64,000 nucleotides of DNA from Jiulongibacter sp966250325 (GTDB taxonomy: Bacteria > Bacteroidota > Bacteroidia > Cytophagales > Spirosomataceae). The stretch spans positions 1-64,000 of the forward strand of contig CBINGY010000008.1 in assembly GCA_966250325.1 (NCBI GenBank). The letters are read 5' to 3'. Shown here one piece after another: positions 7,731-19,700 of the stretch. The notes under the pieces were generated by a model. It worked only from the letters and a program-made list of their open reading frames with translations. It had not been told where the DNA came from and searched no databases. Numbering within the stretch: the first letter of the stretch is position 1; every line of letters starts with the position of its first letter. The position numbers and the translations under genes are program-made.

Positions 7731-10712
7731 TTATAATACCCTCTGAACAGTAGCAGGCTCGCAATATCCACCTGGGCAAACGCAATCTTTTGGATTCATA
7801 TCCACGGTATCTGTGGCTGAACATAAGAATTCATTGGTAATTCTAACCGCGTAGGTTAATGGAGTACCGGTAGGATTAGAAAGATTGAGTGCAAAAGCTC
7901 CACCCTGGCTCTGAGCAGTGGTACCGGAAACCGTTGTAAAGGCATTTCCCGGATCAAAAGCTGCTGCTACCTGCCAGTCGATGGTATCCGAATCCCGGTA
8001 GTCGCTTACATAAATAGCTCCGTTCGCTTGCTCATCATCTCCGATACAAAGTGCGTTCACTGCAATCAGATCAACTTCAGGAAGTGGATTAACAACCACC
8101 CTGAAATCCTCCTGCTCACCGGTACAGGTTAAGGTAGTTGCATCAGGTCTCAGATAATCCCATGCCTCCCAAACCAGACCAAAATTAGAACCCGCATCTG
8201 CTGTAGAAACCGTAGGTACCGCTACACCGTCATCTGTGAAAGATGGGTCAGGATACTGCCAGTGAATGTAGGTATCTACAGGCGAAGTAGTACTTGCAGG
8301 TGACTGTGTCAAATGCGAAGTTAAGGCCGCAGCTGATTCATTCAAGCAATATACCGGGTCTACAAAAGCAGGTCTGTCTGGAGTATCCTTTATGAATACG
8401 GTTATTTCCGAATTAAATGATTCACAACCTAATCCTGTGGACTCTTCCGTCTGCGTTACATAGAAATAGAGCGTATCTACAACAGCCGCACTCGGAGTAG
8501 GAGCCGTGGGACTCAGAAGTCCCAGAGTATCACCTCTTGTTCCCGCACCATACCAGTTCAAAGTAAATCCGGTAACAGCAGTTGGTGTAGCCGTCAAAGG
8601 TGGAACGGAGCCGTCACCTTCACAATAAGCGAGGTCGGCAACTCCCGGTGGTTCCGGTAAAGGATGAATAGTTATATCAAATCCCGCCGTATGCGATTCA
8701 CAGCCATTTTCGTCAACAGCCGTCACGTAATAAGTTCCAAATGTAGTAGCTAATGAGGAGTCAACTTTATTGACTGATACTGCAGGATCATTTGATCTTA
8801 CGGCGTTTGTACTCGATAACGTGTCTGCGGGGTTAGTTGAAAGGTACCAATTGAGGTAACCAACATTTGGTGGCACATTTACCCAGGTGGTCCCTGTAGA
8901 ATCCGTCACATGCTCGAGGAATGTAGCTACCTCAGCATATTGGCAATACGTAGAATCGCGAACAGTTGGAGGAACCGGTAGCGGGTTTACCACCACATTA
9001 ACGGTATCTAATTTCTCACAATAGGTACTCGGGAAACCAGGATTAATAAACGTTTGAGATACACGAACTATATAATTGTCAGACCAAGATGGTTCGGCAT
9101 CTGCAAAAGTAGTTACGCTATCAGTTCCGGTTCTTGTTGAATCAAACTCGTTATACCAATTGAAGGCAAAACCACTCGAAAACTCATTATAATTTTCAAT
9201 AGACAGTCTTATTTCATCCTCTTCACAAATTGGAGAGTTTGAAGCAGCGATCGGCTTTTCAATATCGGTAACGATAAATTGAAAATCTGTGGTATCCAGA
9301 CAAGTAATATGCCTAGAGTCACGGGCAATCAAACGATAAAGATACGTACCTGCTGTAGCTGGCAATAAAGACATGTCAAAGCTAAGCGATGTATATCCTG
9401 TCAATGAATCGGTAGTTGGATTACTTAAACCGTTGTTATTGAACCACTGATATTCTGCAGGACCTCTGTCATCATCATAGGCAGTTGGAGCTGTATTATC
9501 AACTGCTGTAACCGTTGGCATAGCGTCACCCGCACAAATGGCCTGAGGGCTGATAGCTGCAAGCGAGGGTCTTAAACCTTCTACTACGTTAATTGGACAA
9601 CAACCTGTGGCCTCACAGGCACCACCACCCATATTGTAAACGAAGTTATAAGTTCCGATAGATTTAATTATTAGATAACCAGACGAATGAACTTCATAAA
9701 GAGTTACTTCAGTGGAATCGATAATACTACCATTCCTGAACCAGGTAATGTTGTTGTAAGCACCACTAATTAATTGAAACGTAAACTGATCAGTTGCACA
9801 CCAATCCCATGGCGTACCAATACAGATGGAGCCTTCATCGTCCTCATCTTCAAATGCAACACTTCCACCTTCATCCAACGGAACAGAGTCCAGCTCTTCT
9901 TCAGTATTTGTAACAATGTCCACTTCTGCACCAACCTGGAAAACACCACGTGAAGTGGCTTCATATTGCAAAGTCAGTGTGTAAGAGGCTCCTGCAGGGA
10001 CAGTACCTACATTCCACGTTAAAGTTCCCTCGTCATACGAACCATTTGCTGTATTGTCAGAACCAGGAACGTATGTCATACCGGTGGCAGGATTGTGAAT
10101 TACAATTTGGACACCAGTGGCATCAACAGCGGTTACTCCGGGATTGGTATTGTTGTTATACACCTCAACTGTTACGGTAATCACATCTCCAACTGTTGAT
10201 GGATCACCACTTTTAGAAACATTTACTTCAAGATCTGTATATGGAGGTGCTACAGACCAGTTAACACGCGGCAATACCACAGTAGAATCTGTAAAGCAAT
10301 TGTTCACCGGATCCTGCACACGCACGGTATATTGCTCACCCGCCGAGGAGGCAGGATTTGTAAGGCCAGTTGCGATGTAGCGACCAAGTGTATTGGTTTC
10401 TGTGGCTACGGTTTTGGTGCTGTATGCATCTCCAGCTCCCAAGGAACCAGTGAACGAGGCACCCGCCTGGTAGCCAACATAAAAAGTGTTCGCCGGTACC
10501 CCTGAAAGTACCAGTTTGGCATCGCCGGCACCATCGGCCGATTCGTCAATTGCCTGAACGGTAAATTCCACTTTAGGGCTACACGGGATCTGTGCAAAAA
10601 GCGAAGAGGCTGCAAGCAGCATCATTACTCCGAAGATAGCAAAGCCGGCAAAGAGCCTTCCCCACCTCAGAAGCAACAGTTTCTTCCTGATGATTAGATA
10701 ATTGTTTTCCAT
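7731..10712 (-). CDS. Large secreted DUF11/Ig-like surface protein with cysteine-rich YCEPA tail
   Basis: A 993-residue protein. A long N-terminal leader (residues 1-41, ending LLAASSLFAQ) is followed by an N-terminal beta domain, then a DUF11-like domain (about 155-290, TDLEVNVSKSGDPSTVGDVI), then a module ending CEATGCCPINVVEG (about 300-382). From about 385 to 880 there are roughly five Ig-like units of 90-100 residues with a conserved Cys-Trp-Cys pattern (for example DSTYCQYAEVA ... YYVTAVDENGCES). The last 110 residues (about 884-993) resemble the C-terminus of the adjacent giant protein and end CVCPGGYCEPATVQRVL. No type A or type B T9SS signature is visible. It lies 58 bp downstream of the giant gene on the same strand, so the two are likely cotranscribed. 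Predicted location is the cell surface; function probably adhesion or coat formation (inference). Confidence 0.83.
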   Translation of the reverse strand: MENNYLIIRKKLLLLRWGRLFAGFAIFGVMMLLAASSLFAQIPCSPKVEFTVQAIDESADGAGDAKLVLSGVPANTFYVGYQAGASFTGSLGAGDAYSTKTVATETNTLGRYIATGLTNPASSAGEQYTVRVQDPVNNCFTDSTVVLPRVNWSVAPPYTDLEVNVSKSGDPSTVGDVITVTVEVYNNNTNPGVTAVDATGVQIVIHNPATGMTYVPGSDNTANGSYDEGTLTWNVGTVPAGASYTLTLQYEATSRGVFQVGAEVDIVTNTEEELDSVPLDEGGSVAFEDEDDEGSICIGTPWDWCATDQFTFQLISGAYNNITWFRNGSIIDSTEVTLYEVHSSGYLIIKSIGTYNFVYNMGGGACEATGCCPINVVEGLRPSLAAISPQAICAGDAMPTVTAVDNTAPTAYDDDRGPAEYQWFNNNGLSNPTTDSLTGYTSLSFDMSLLPATAGTYLYRLIARDSRHITCLDTTDFQFIVTDIEKPIAASNSPICEEDEIRLSIENYNEFSSGFAFNWYNEFDSTRTGTDSVTTFADAEPSWSDNYIVRVSQTFINPGFPSTYCEKLDTVNVVVNPLPVPPTVRDSTYCQYAEVATFLEHVTDSTGTTWVNVPPNVGYLNWYLSTNPADTLSSTNAVRSNDPAVSVNKVDSSLATTFGTYYVTAVDENGCESHTAGFDITIHPLPEPPGVADLAYCEGDGSVPPLTATPTAVTGFTLNWYGAGTRGDTLGLLSPTAPTPSAAVVDTLYFYVTQTEESTGLGCESFNSEITVFIKDTPDRPAFVDPVYCLNESAAALTSHLTQSPASTTSPVDTYIHWQYPDPSFTDDGVAVPTVSTADAGSNFGLVWEAWDYLRPDATTLTCTGEQEDFRVVVNPLPEVDLIAVNALCIGDDEQANGAIYVSDYRDSDTIDWQVAAAFDPGNAFTTVSGTTAQSQGGAFALNLSNPTGTPLTYAVRITNEFLCSATDTVDMNPKDCVCPGGYCEPATVQRVL

Positions 10713-10770
10713 GATAATCTGTCTATAATCAATTTTTGGTTCATTTTACTTCATATAAAGTGTGTGACGC

Positions 10771-13700
10771 CTATTTTACCCGATCTATGCTCGCCGGTTC
10801 ACAATAGGGCAAACATTCCTCGCATTGTCTTTCAAATTGTATGGTTTGATATGTTGGGCAGCCATCTACACTGATTATTTCTACGGTGTAGCTAACTGTT
10901 GGTGTTGAAACCGGGTTTGGTATCGTCTCGTAGATTCTACCGTTTTCGGGTATCACTGAAGGCGGAACAGGAATGGCCGTTGCCGCATTGTAAGTAGTTC
11001 CTTCGCTAAAAGAGAAGCGTTCTCCGTCTCTGAAACCTGTCACCAGTAATACTCCATTGTTTAGTGGTATTTCTCCTACACAGGTACTGTTTATTGGCAT
11101 TACCTCTGCTCTGGATACAGATCGTATTTCTGCATGTACCGGCACCCGTCCGAAACTCCTGCAACCATTGGTATCCGTGCAATTCACAAAATACGTCTGA
11201 CTGATATCCAAACTATCTGTCACAAATGTTGTGCCAGAACCTACCAGAGAGCTCGAATACTGGTTATCATACCAGGTAAGAATACCTCCGCCACATCCTG
11301 ATGCTGAAAGAGTTACCTCTCCGGGACCACACGAGAAATTATCTGTAACTGAAGGAGCTGTGGGCAAAGAATGAACAGTAACCAGTGCAGTATCTGAACT
11401 AACACATCCATTAATATCTGTTCCTGATACCGTATAAATGCCGCCCATGGCCGGTGTAGATCCTGCCACCTCAGGATTCTCAATACCGGAGCTAAAAGCT
11501 AATGGACCACTCCAGATATAAGAGACTGCTCCTGTGGCTGTAAGTCGGATCGTATCGCCGGCACAATATTCACCACCATTGGCCACAATCACCGGCAATG
11601 GATTTACCGAAACCGTCATAGTATCTCTGTCCGTACACCCATTGGCATCTGTAACAGTAACAATGTATTCTGTGGTAGAAATAGGAGAAACTGCCTGAGA
11701 TGCCCCATTTGGCAAACCGTTATTCCAGGTAAACGTCAGCGGAGCATCACCACCTGCTGACAGAGCCGATAGATTTACAGTGACTCCAATACATATCGTG
11801 GTATCAGCCGATAATGAAACCACCGGTGAAGGATGATCTGTTAATGTATAAGCTCCCAGACTAACCGGGCACTCATCGTTTTGCCACCTTACCCAAAGAT
11901 CATAGGTTGCGGGAGCAATGCCATTGTAGGTATAAGAACCCAGATCATCATCCACAGAAGGCGAATAAGTCAGGCCTCCATCAAAACTGAATTCGAGCTG
12001 GGTACGCGTAGTCTCATCGGGGAAACTGAAGGTTACGGTACCATTCGCTACACTACACGTGGGGTCGGTGTAAGAAACTGTCACCTGTGGAGCCGGACGG
12101 TCACTAATCGTCACAGAACCAAGGCTTACCGGACAGAAATCACCGCCCCAGCGTGCATATAGCAGATAGGTGCCTGCTGTCAGCGTATCGATCGTAAATG
12201 TACCCTGATTATCAGGAACACTATACGGGTAGGTAACCCCACCATCGATGCTGAATTCAATTAATGAGCGATTAGCTTCATCATTGAATGTAAATGTTAT
12301 TTCACCGTTGTTTGGAATACAAAGTGGATCGGTGGAAGAAACGGTCACCACCGGAAGGTCATAAACCGTTAACAAATGCTGTACAGAAACCGTTGAGATA
12401 CATCCCACTCCATCGGCATCGGCATTTACACGATATGTAAATTGACCCTCAGCATTGGTAGGTGGCGAATAAACAGTGTCTGTTTCTCCTGAGATATTTA
12501 TCCAGGAAGAACCGTCAAAATACTGCCATTGATAACTGTAGGTTCCATACCCATTACTTGGATTTGCCTCCAGTAGAACACCCTCATTGAGGCAAACTTC
12601 TGAGGAGCTGGCTACCAGATTAACACTCATTTGAGGCAAGACCTCCACCGTGGAAGTGGCAGAAGTGGCAGAGCCGCAGCCCGCACCACTAGCCGTAGCC
12701 TCTACCCTGAAATAATCGGTACCCGGTGACGAGGTGGCCGGATGGTAAGAAATAGAAGTTGAATCGGTTACAGGACTGAAGCTTATGCCATCTGAGCTAC
12801 TTAGCCATTGATAACTGATGGTACCGGTTCCTGATGAAGTATCTGCCAGAAGTTCTACAAAACCATTGGTACAAACATTGGCGTTGTTCAAAGTTACAGA
12901 CACCGAAAAATTCGGCAAAACCTGAACCATAGCCGGGGCAGAACTTACCGATCCGCAACCAGGCCCGGAAGCAGTGGCAACTACGTAATAATAGTAGTTA
13001 CCCGGCGTACCCGGGCTTATGGGATAGGTCACATTGGTAGCACCGCTCACCGCAGAATACGTGACTCCGTCTGATGAGGAATACCATTGATAGGTTACCG
13101 TTCCTGTACCGTTAGAGGTATCCGCATTTAAGGTAACCGAGCCACCCAAACAGATAATACTGCTACTTGGATTTACATCCACAGAAAATACCGGAAGTAC
13201 CTCAACCACCGCAGATGCCGAAGTAGCCGTACCGCAGCCTATTCCACTTGCTGTAGCCTCAACACGGTAATAGGTGATGCCGTCTGAAGTCGTAGAAGGC
13301 ACCAGAAGCGAATCGGTTTCTCCTGTTAATACATTAAACGTAGTGTTATCCGAAGAACTATACCACTGATAAGTGATTGTTCCTGATCCACTGATGGTTT
13401 GGGCATCCAGCTGAACAGCTCCTCCAATACAGACCAAAGCGTTATCCGGCTGTACGCTTACATCGAAGACAGGTAGAACAGCAATTCTGGCCGTATCAGA
13501 AATATCGCTTCCACAACCTACGCCACTGGCCGTTGCCTGAACCCGATAATACGTCGTATCAATTGTGGAAGTATTGACCGTAAGAGAAATCCCGGTTTCG
13601 CCGGAAAGGGAAGTAAAAGTTACGTTATCGTATGATCTGTACCATTGATACGTTATGGTTCCTGTACCTGAATTGGTATCTGCAAGAATTTGGACAGCAC

Positions 13701-16700
13701 CTCCCAGACAGACAGTAAGGTCACTTAATGATAGATCAACCGTGAAATTTGGCAATACGTCCAAACGAGCCGGAGCCGAAGTTACCGTTCCACAACCTAA
13801 TCCTGATGCCGTGGCAGCAATGTAATAATAATAGGTTCCCGCCACGCTGGTTGAAGGGGTCAACGTGGTCAATGTATCGCCACCTAGAGCACTATAAGTT
13901 ACCCCATCGGCAGATCGGTACCATTGATAGGTCACAGTTCCCGTTCCGTTTGAAGTGTCAGCTACAAAATTCACGGCTCCTCCCTGACACACCACGCTGT
14001 TGTCAAGAGTAACATCAACTGAGAAAACCGGTAAAACCTCCACGCTAACAGATGGTGAAATCACCGTACCGCATCCAGGCCCTGTTGAGGTAGCCTGTAC
14101 CTGATAATACCGAATTCCCGGAGTAGTTGTAGGGGGAGCATAGGTAAGTCCTGTCGCACCACTCACATAACTAAAATTCACATTATCTGTTGATTGGAGC
14201 CACTGATAGGTCACAGTTCCACCGCCACCTGTGGTATCTGCGGTTAATGAGACGGCCGCTCCTATACATACCAGACTGCTGTTAACATCTACCTCAACAG
14301 AGAAGGCTGGCATAATGATAATCTGTGCGGTATCTGAACTTGCCGTTCCGCAGCCTAAACCTGTAGAGGTAGCCTCCACCCGATAGTAAGTTTCGCCCGG
14401 AATACTGGTATTCAGACCATAACTAGCATTGGTAGCTCCCGAAATAGCTGTAAAAGACGTACCATTTGCAGAACTAAACCATTGATAGGTAATTGTTCCA
14501 TTAGTGCGGGACGTATCTGAACTTAAGGTATAGGGCCCACCGGCACAAAACTGGGCACCGGTTGTGCTGATATCCACCGTAAAATTCGGTAGAACTTCAA
14601 CCCTGGATGAGGCGGATGGTGGATAATTGCAACCATTCCCCGTAGATGTAGCAGTAACGCGGTAATACCTTATCCCGGGCGTAGCAGAAGGCACAGTGAG
14701 ATTGGCATTGGTATCATTTGGCATTACACTCCAGCCGCCTGTACCTGTTAAGGATGATTCCCACTGATAACTTACCGTTCCGGTACCTCCACTTAGAGTA
14801 GGTGTAAGCTGAAGAGTTCCTCCGGCACAGAGAGTGGCGTCAGATAAGGTTACATTAAATTGAGGATCGGTTACTACCACAAAAGGTACTGCATTTGACA
14901 TGGCATCGTTACAGTCAAAGATCAGGTCATCCACAAAAACCCGGTAATACGTCTGCCCGGGTGTTCCGGTCGGTGGTGAAAATGTGTTTGCCGTAGCTCC
15001 CGAAACCTCGGTCCAGGGACCGGTAGATGTTGCTGCAGAGTACCAGGTATACGTGAAACTTCCTGAACCTCCGACCACATTAGCAGTAATCTGGGCAGCT
15101 CCGTTCAGACAAACTGAGCCATTATCAATGGTAACCGTCAACGTAGGCTGATCTTCCACAGTAACACGAACGGTATCGGTCACCGGGCACATATCTGCGT
15201 CCCGGGCAGTTACGATGTAATCCGTAGTAACGGATGGATTAACTGAAACGGTGGCAGAATTGGGTAAACTGTGGCTCCACTGGAACGTGTAAGGTGCAGT
15301 TCCTCCGTTGGGCACTACGGTGATATTGACAGGGTTGGGTCCTATACATTTTTCCACATCAATGGAAGTCATGGTAATAGGCGGCACCACAATTTGAGTA
15401 AGGCCACTGGTTACCACGCAATCAGGGTCACCAAAGGCATCAGATTCTGTGGCAAGTACAATCTGATATTGAATTCCGTTTAACGAAGACGGCACCGGAG
15501 TAGGCAGAGAGAAATTGACCGCCATCTGGTTGCTTCCATTGAACGTGCCATGAAGCACACCAGATACATCTGTCCAGGTAGCTCCACCATCGGTACTTTG
15601 CTGCCATTTGTAATAATCAAATTCTCTAAGCGGATCAGTTATTGAAGCATTAATTTCTTCGTTTATTCCGCCCAGGCAGGCCACGGTAGTACCAGACAAG
15701 CTGATTTCCAATGGACACTTATTTACTACGATATCATCAATAACCCAGTCGTTTCCGTTACCACCCGGTGCATTGTTCCGGATACTGAAAACGGCCTGCG
15801 TATAATTACCAGTCTTGAATGAGAAACCAACCTGCTGCCATCCTGCCGTAGTTATTTGCCCGGTGGTATATTTACCTACGCCGTCAATCAGAAAGGCAAA
15901 ATTCGGCGGAATATGATACGATTCATGAGCCAGAGACCTAACCCATGCGGTGAAGTTATATTGGGTATTGGGACAAAGGTCTGTAATGAGCTGCTCTACC
16001 ACCACATCAGGTTCATAAGAGGCGTTTACCACCATCATGTATCCGCCCACATCTCCTGGTGTATGGTCTTCGGTTAAAACATCCCAAACTCCGAATATCT
16101 GACCTCCGGCTGATGCTCCGTTACAATCCAATCCGTTCACGATGCTGTAAAACCCGTCATTGGGGGAGTTACAGTTCATATCTACATAACCGTAATCGGT
16201 TTCTTCCACATCCAGAGGAGGTCCCTGCAAACTGGTACCTGACCCAAAATCACCATTCGTAAATTTATTACCCACCGAATCGACAGAGCAAAAGGTACTG
16301 ATATTACAGGGAGTTCCTGCATTGGGTACGTTGACGATAATTTCTTTATAGCAATAAACACTACTGAATCTTTTCACACGTACATAATAGGTTCCCGGCT
16401 CCAGTGATGAAATGGTATTCGACGGAGATAAGGTACTGATATTCACATAATTTCTCTCCTGAAAACCAGTCCAGCTAACCTGATCCGTTCCAAGTACACC
16501 CTGAAGTTGTATAGCTCCGTCAATGGCAAAACATCCCGATGCTGATGTCACACTGGTTCCTGTGAAGAATGATCCTCCGTTTGAAATAAGGGTAGTATTT
16601 ACCGTTCGGCAAATAATCTTGGTCGCAAAATCCCGCATAAATACGAGGTAAGTTCCTACGCCTAAATTGTTTATCCTGCCGGTAGAGGTGCTGTGTGTAC

Positions 16701-19700
16701 TTCTAACCCAGTTTATACCGTCAATACTGATCTCATAGCCTCCTGTGTTGTTGTCATTAGCTCGTATGTTCCCGTCGGTATTGCTGCAACCACTCGGATT
16801 CGTTGGTTCTATCCCAACCCAGGTATTACACAGCGAGCCACAATTCGTATTCAGTACCAAATTTGTGGTGGCTGTGGCTGTACATCCATTTGCCGCCGTG
16901 GCTGTTAAAGTATAAACACCTCCTGAACTCAGATTTGTCTGAAAAGTGGGACTTTGCAAATTGCTGCTGAATCCGCCAGGCCCCGCCCAGGAGTAAGAAA
17001 CAGCATTTGTGGCGGAGCCAAACAACTTTGCGATGGTGTAGGCACAGTGCTGGCCGGTATTCGTAGCCGTTACAGCACTTGGCGGAATAAGAACGGTTAC
17101 ATCTACCCTTGTTCTTGGGCTCTCCGGACAGGTAAATTCGGTGCAGGTCACGTAAAAATCATTATTCCCGTTACCATTGTTTGAGCTGCTTAATGTAGAG
17201 GTCACATAAGTAGGACCGGTTGCCAGCTCCGGTGTTGAGGTGTTAGATGCATACCATTTATAAATACCCGAGCATCCACTAGCTGTAAGGGTGGCAGGCC
17301 CATTACCGCAAATACTCACATTCGGAGCCACCGGAGCTGAGGGTGGCGTATGCACATATGCAGCCACCGTAGCTGAAGCCGTACATCCTGTGGCTCCGGT
17401 AACCGTTACGGTGTACACCCCAGACATAGCCAGGGTTGCATTCGATCGGTTTACTGAGGCATTCGTGGAGCTAAAAGAGCCTGGTCCCGACCAGGAATAC
17501 GTTCCTCCACCGGTTGCTATCAATGAAATAGTTTCTGTTAAACAAAGATCACCTGTGGTGGTACTTGCTGTTGCGGCAGGCAGGGCCGTTACGGTAATAG
17601 CCCGAGTAGCCGTTTGGCTACATCCATTGGCATCAGTTAGCTGAACGGTATAGGTACCTGCTCCGGCAAGTGGTATATTCGTAATTGAAGGATTCTGTAG
17701 AGATGATAAAAATCCGTTTGGCCCAGACCAGTTATAACTTACACCACCCGCTGAGGCAGTAAGATTAAGAGTGGCTCCCTGACAAACCGGAGAATTACCT
17801 CCGGCAGTGACAGTAGGTAAACTGTTAACTATAACGGCAACCGAGGCAGTAGCCGTACAGCCCACCGAATCGGTAGCTGTCACATTAAATGTACCTGTAC
17901 GGTTAGTTCCTACCACAAATATGGTCGGGTTTTGCTGATTGCTGGTAAAGCCGGAAGGACCCGTCCAGGCATAAGTCGTACCTCCGGTCGAATTTAAATT
18001 CAGGGTCAGTCCCTGACAAACAGGAGCGTTTGTCGAGGCCGTTGCTACCGGAATAGAAACGAGAACCCGGGTGGTAGCCGTGGCTGTACATCCTATGGCA
18101 TTTCTTACAGTTACTGTGTAAGTTCCGCCCGATGTTGATGTTGCGGTCAATCCGGGATTCTGAAGCGTAGAGCTAAATGAATTGGGGCCGCTCCAGGCGT
18201 ATCCTACCCCTCCCGATGCCGATAAGTTAACAGTGGATCCAACGCAGACTGTACCACTATTGGAGGCTAGAGGACTGGTACTCGAAACGGTTACATCTGT
18301 AGTAGCCGTATTCACACAGCCATTGGCGTCGGTTACTGTAACGCTATAAATGCCGGCATAAGCCGTTGTATTTATATTAAATGTTGGGTTTCTGTTTGAT
18401 GACAAAAAGGAATTAGGACCTAACCAGCTATGCGAGTTTCCTGCTGATGAACCCAAAGTCAGATTGGAATTCAAACAAACCGTATAGGCCGGTGGTGTGG
18501 TCATTACCGGTAAGGCATTGACAGTCACAGATGTACTTGCTGTGGTTGTGCACCCGGCAACAGACGCTGTTAAAGTATAGGTTCCAGAATGAGCCACCGT
18601 AACACCCTCTCTTACCGCAATACTATCCGAGGAACTAAATCCTCCCGGGCCCGTCCACGAGAAGTTCGTCCAGCCTTCGTAAGACATTTCCAACGTATCA
18701 CCCACACACAAAGGAGAGTTGGTAAGAACACTTTGAGCGGTAGAAAGAACATAAACCATTACTCCTGCGGTGGCCGTACAGCCCAGATTATTCACCACAG
18801 TTACTGTATAGATGCCTGTAGCCGAGGTTAAAGCTGAACTTATGGAAGGAGACGCCATGGTGCTGTAAAAAGCATTCGGGCCGTTCCATTGATAACTGAT
18901 TCCACCTGAAGCACTAAGATTGATCGTTCCACCGGCACAGAGCGAAGTATCTGAAGATACCACCAGATTCGGAAATGAAAGCTGAACCAGAGTAGTGGCC
19001 GAAGCCGTGCACCCTGCCGCGTTTTGAACTGTGACTGAGTAGGTTCCGGTTTTAACCGATGTGAGGGATGATACCGTTGGGTTCTGTGAGGTGGAACTGA
19101 AGCCATTAGGTCCACTCCACGAATAAGACACTCCTCCACTGGCATTTAAGGTAATGTTTTCACCTGTACAAACTGGCCCTGAATTACTTACGCTTACATT
19201 AGGTAATGCATACAAGGTCAATGCCGTAGTGGCAGTTACCGTACATACAGATGTTATTTGAGCAGAGACGGTATAGGTGCCCTCTGAATCAGGTATTTGG
19301 GTACCGGTCAAAACCGGGTTCTGTCCGGAGGCCGTAAATCCATTGGGGCCAGACCAGGAATAATTTGATCCTCCTGATGCCGAGAAATTAATGGCTAAGC
19401 CTTCACATTTCGGGCCGTCATGAGTTGCTGTTAAATTCGGAGCCACTACTCTGGCAAAAACCGTGGCAGTTGCGGTACATCCGCCTGCCGCTGTCACAGT
19501 GACCGTATAGGTGCCTGTAGCCGCTGCAGAAGCCGAACTGATGGAAGGATTCTGAGAAGTTGAATTGAATGAATTAGGCCCAATCCATGCATAAGAGGTA
19601 CCTCCGGTTGCCTGCAATTGAAGCGTTTGCCCGACACAAATGGCCGTATCCACTACACTGGCAGTTGGAGAAACCGTAGTTTCAATATCTACATAAGTGG

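Noticed and set aside
10771..11110. T9SS type B (gliding-motility C-terminal) domain at the end of the giant protein
   Set aside because: The expected type B end pattern is not seen; the tail is cysteine-rich and ends in RVK. Reported instead as a possible new tag.
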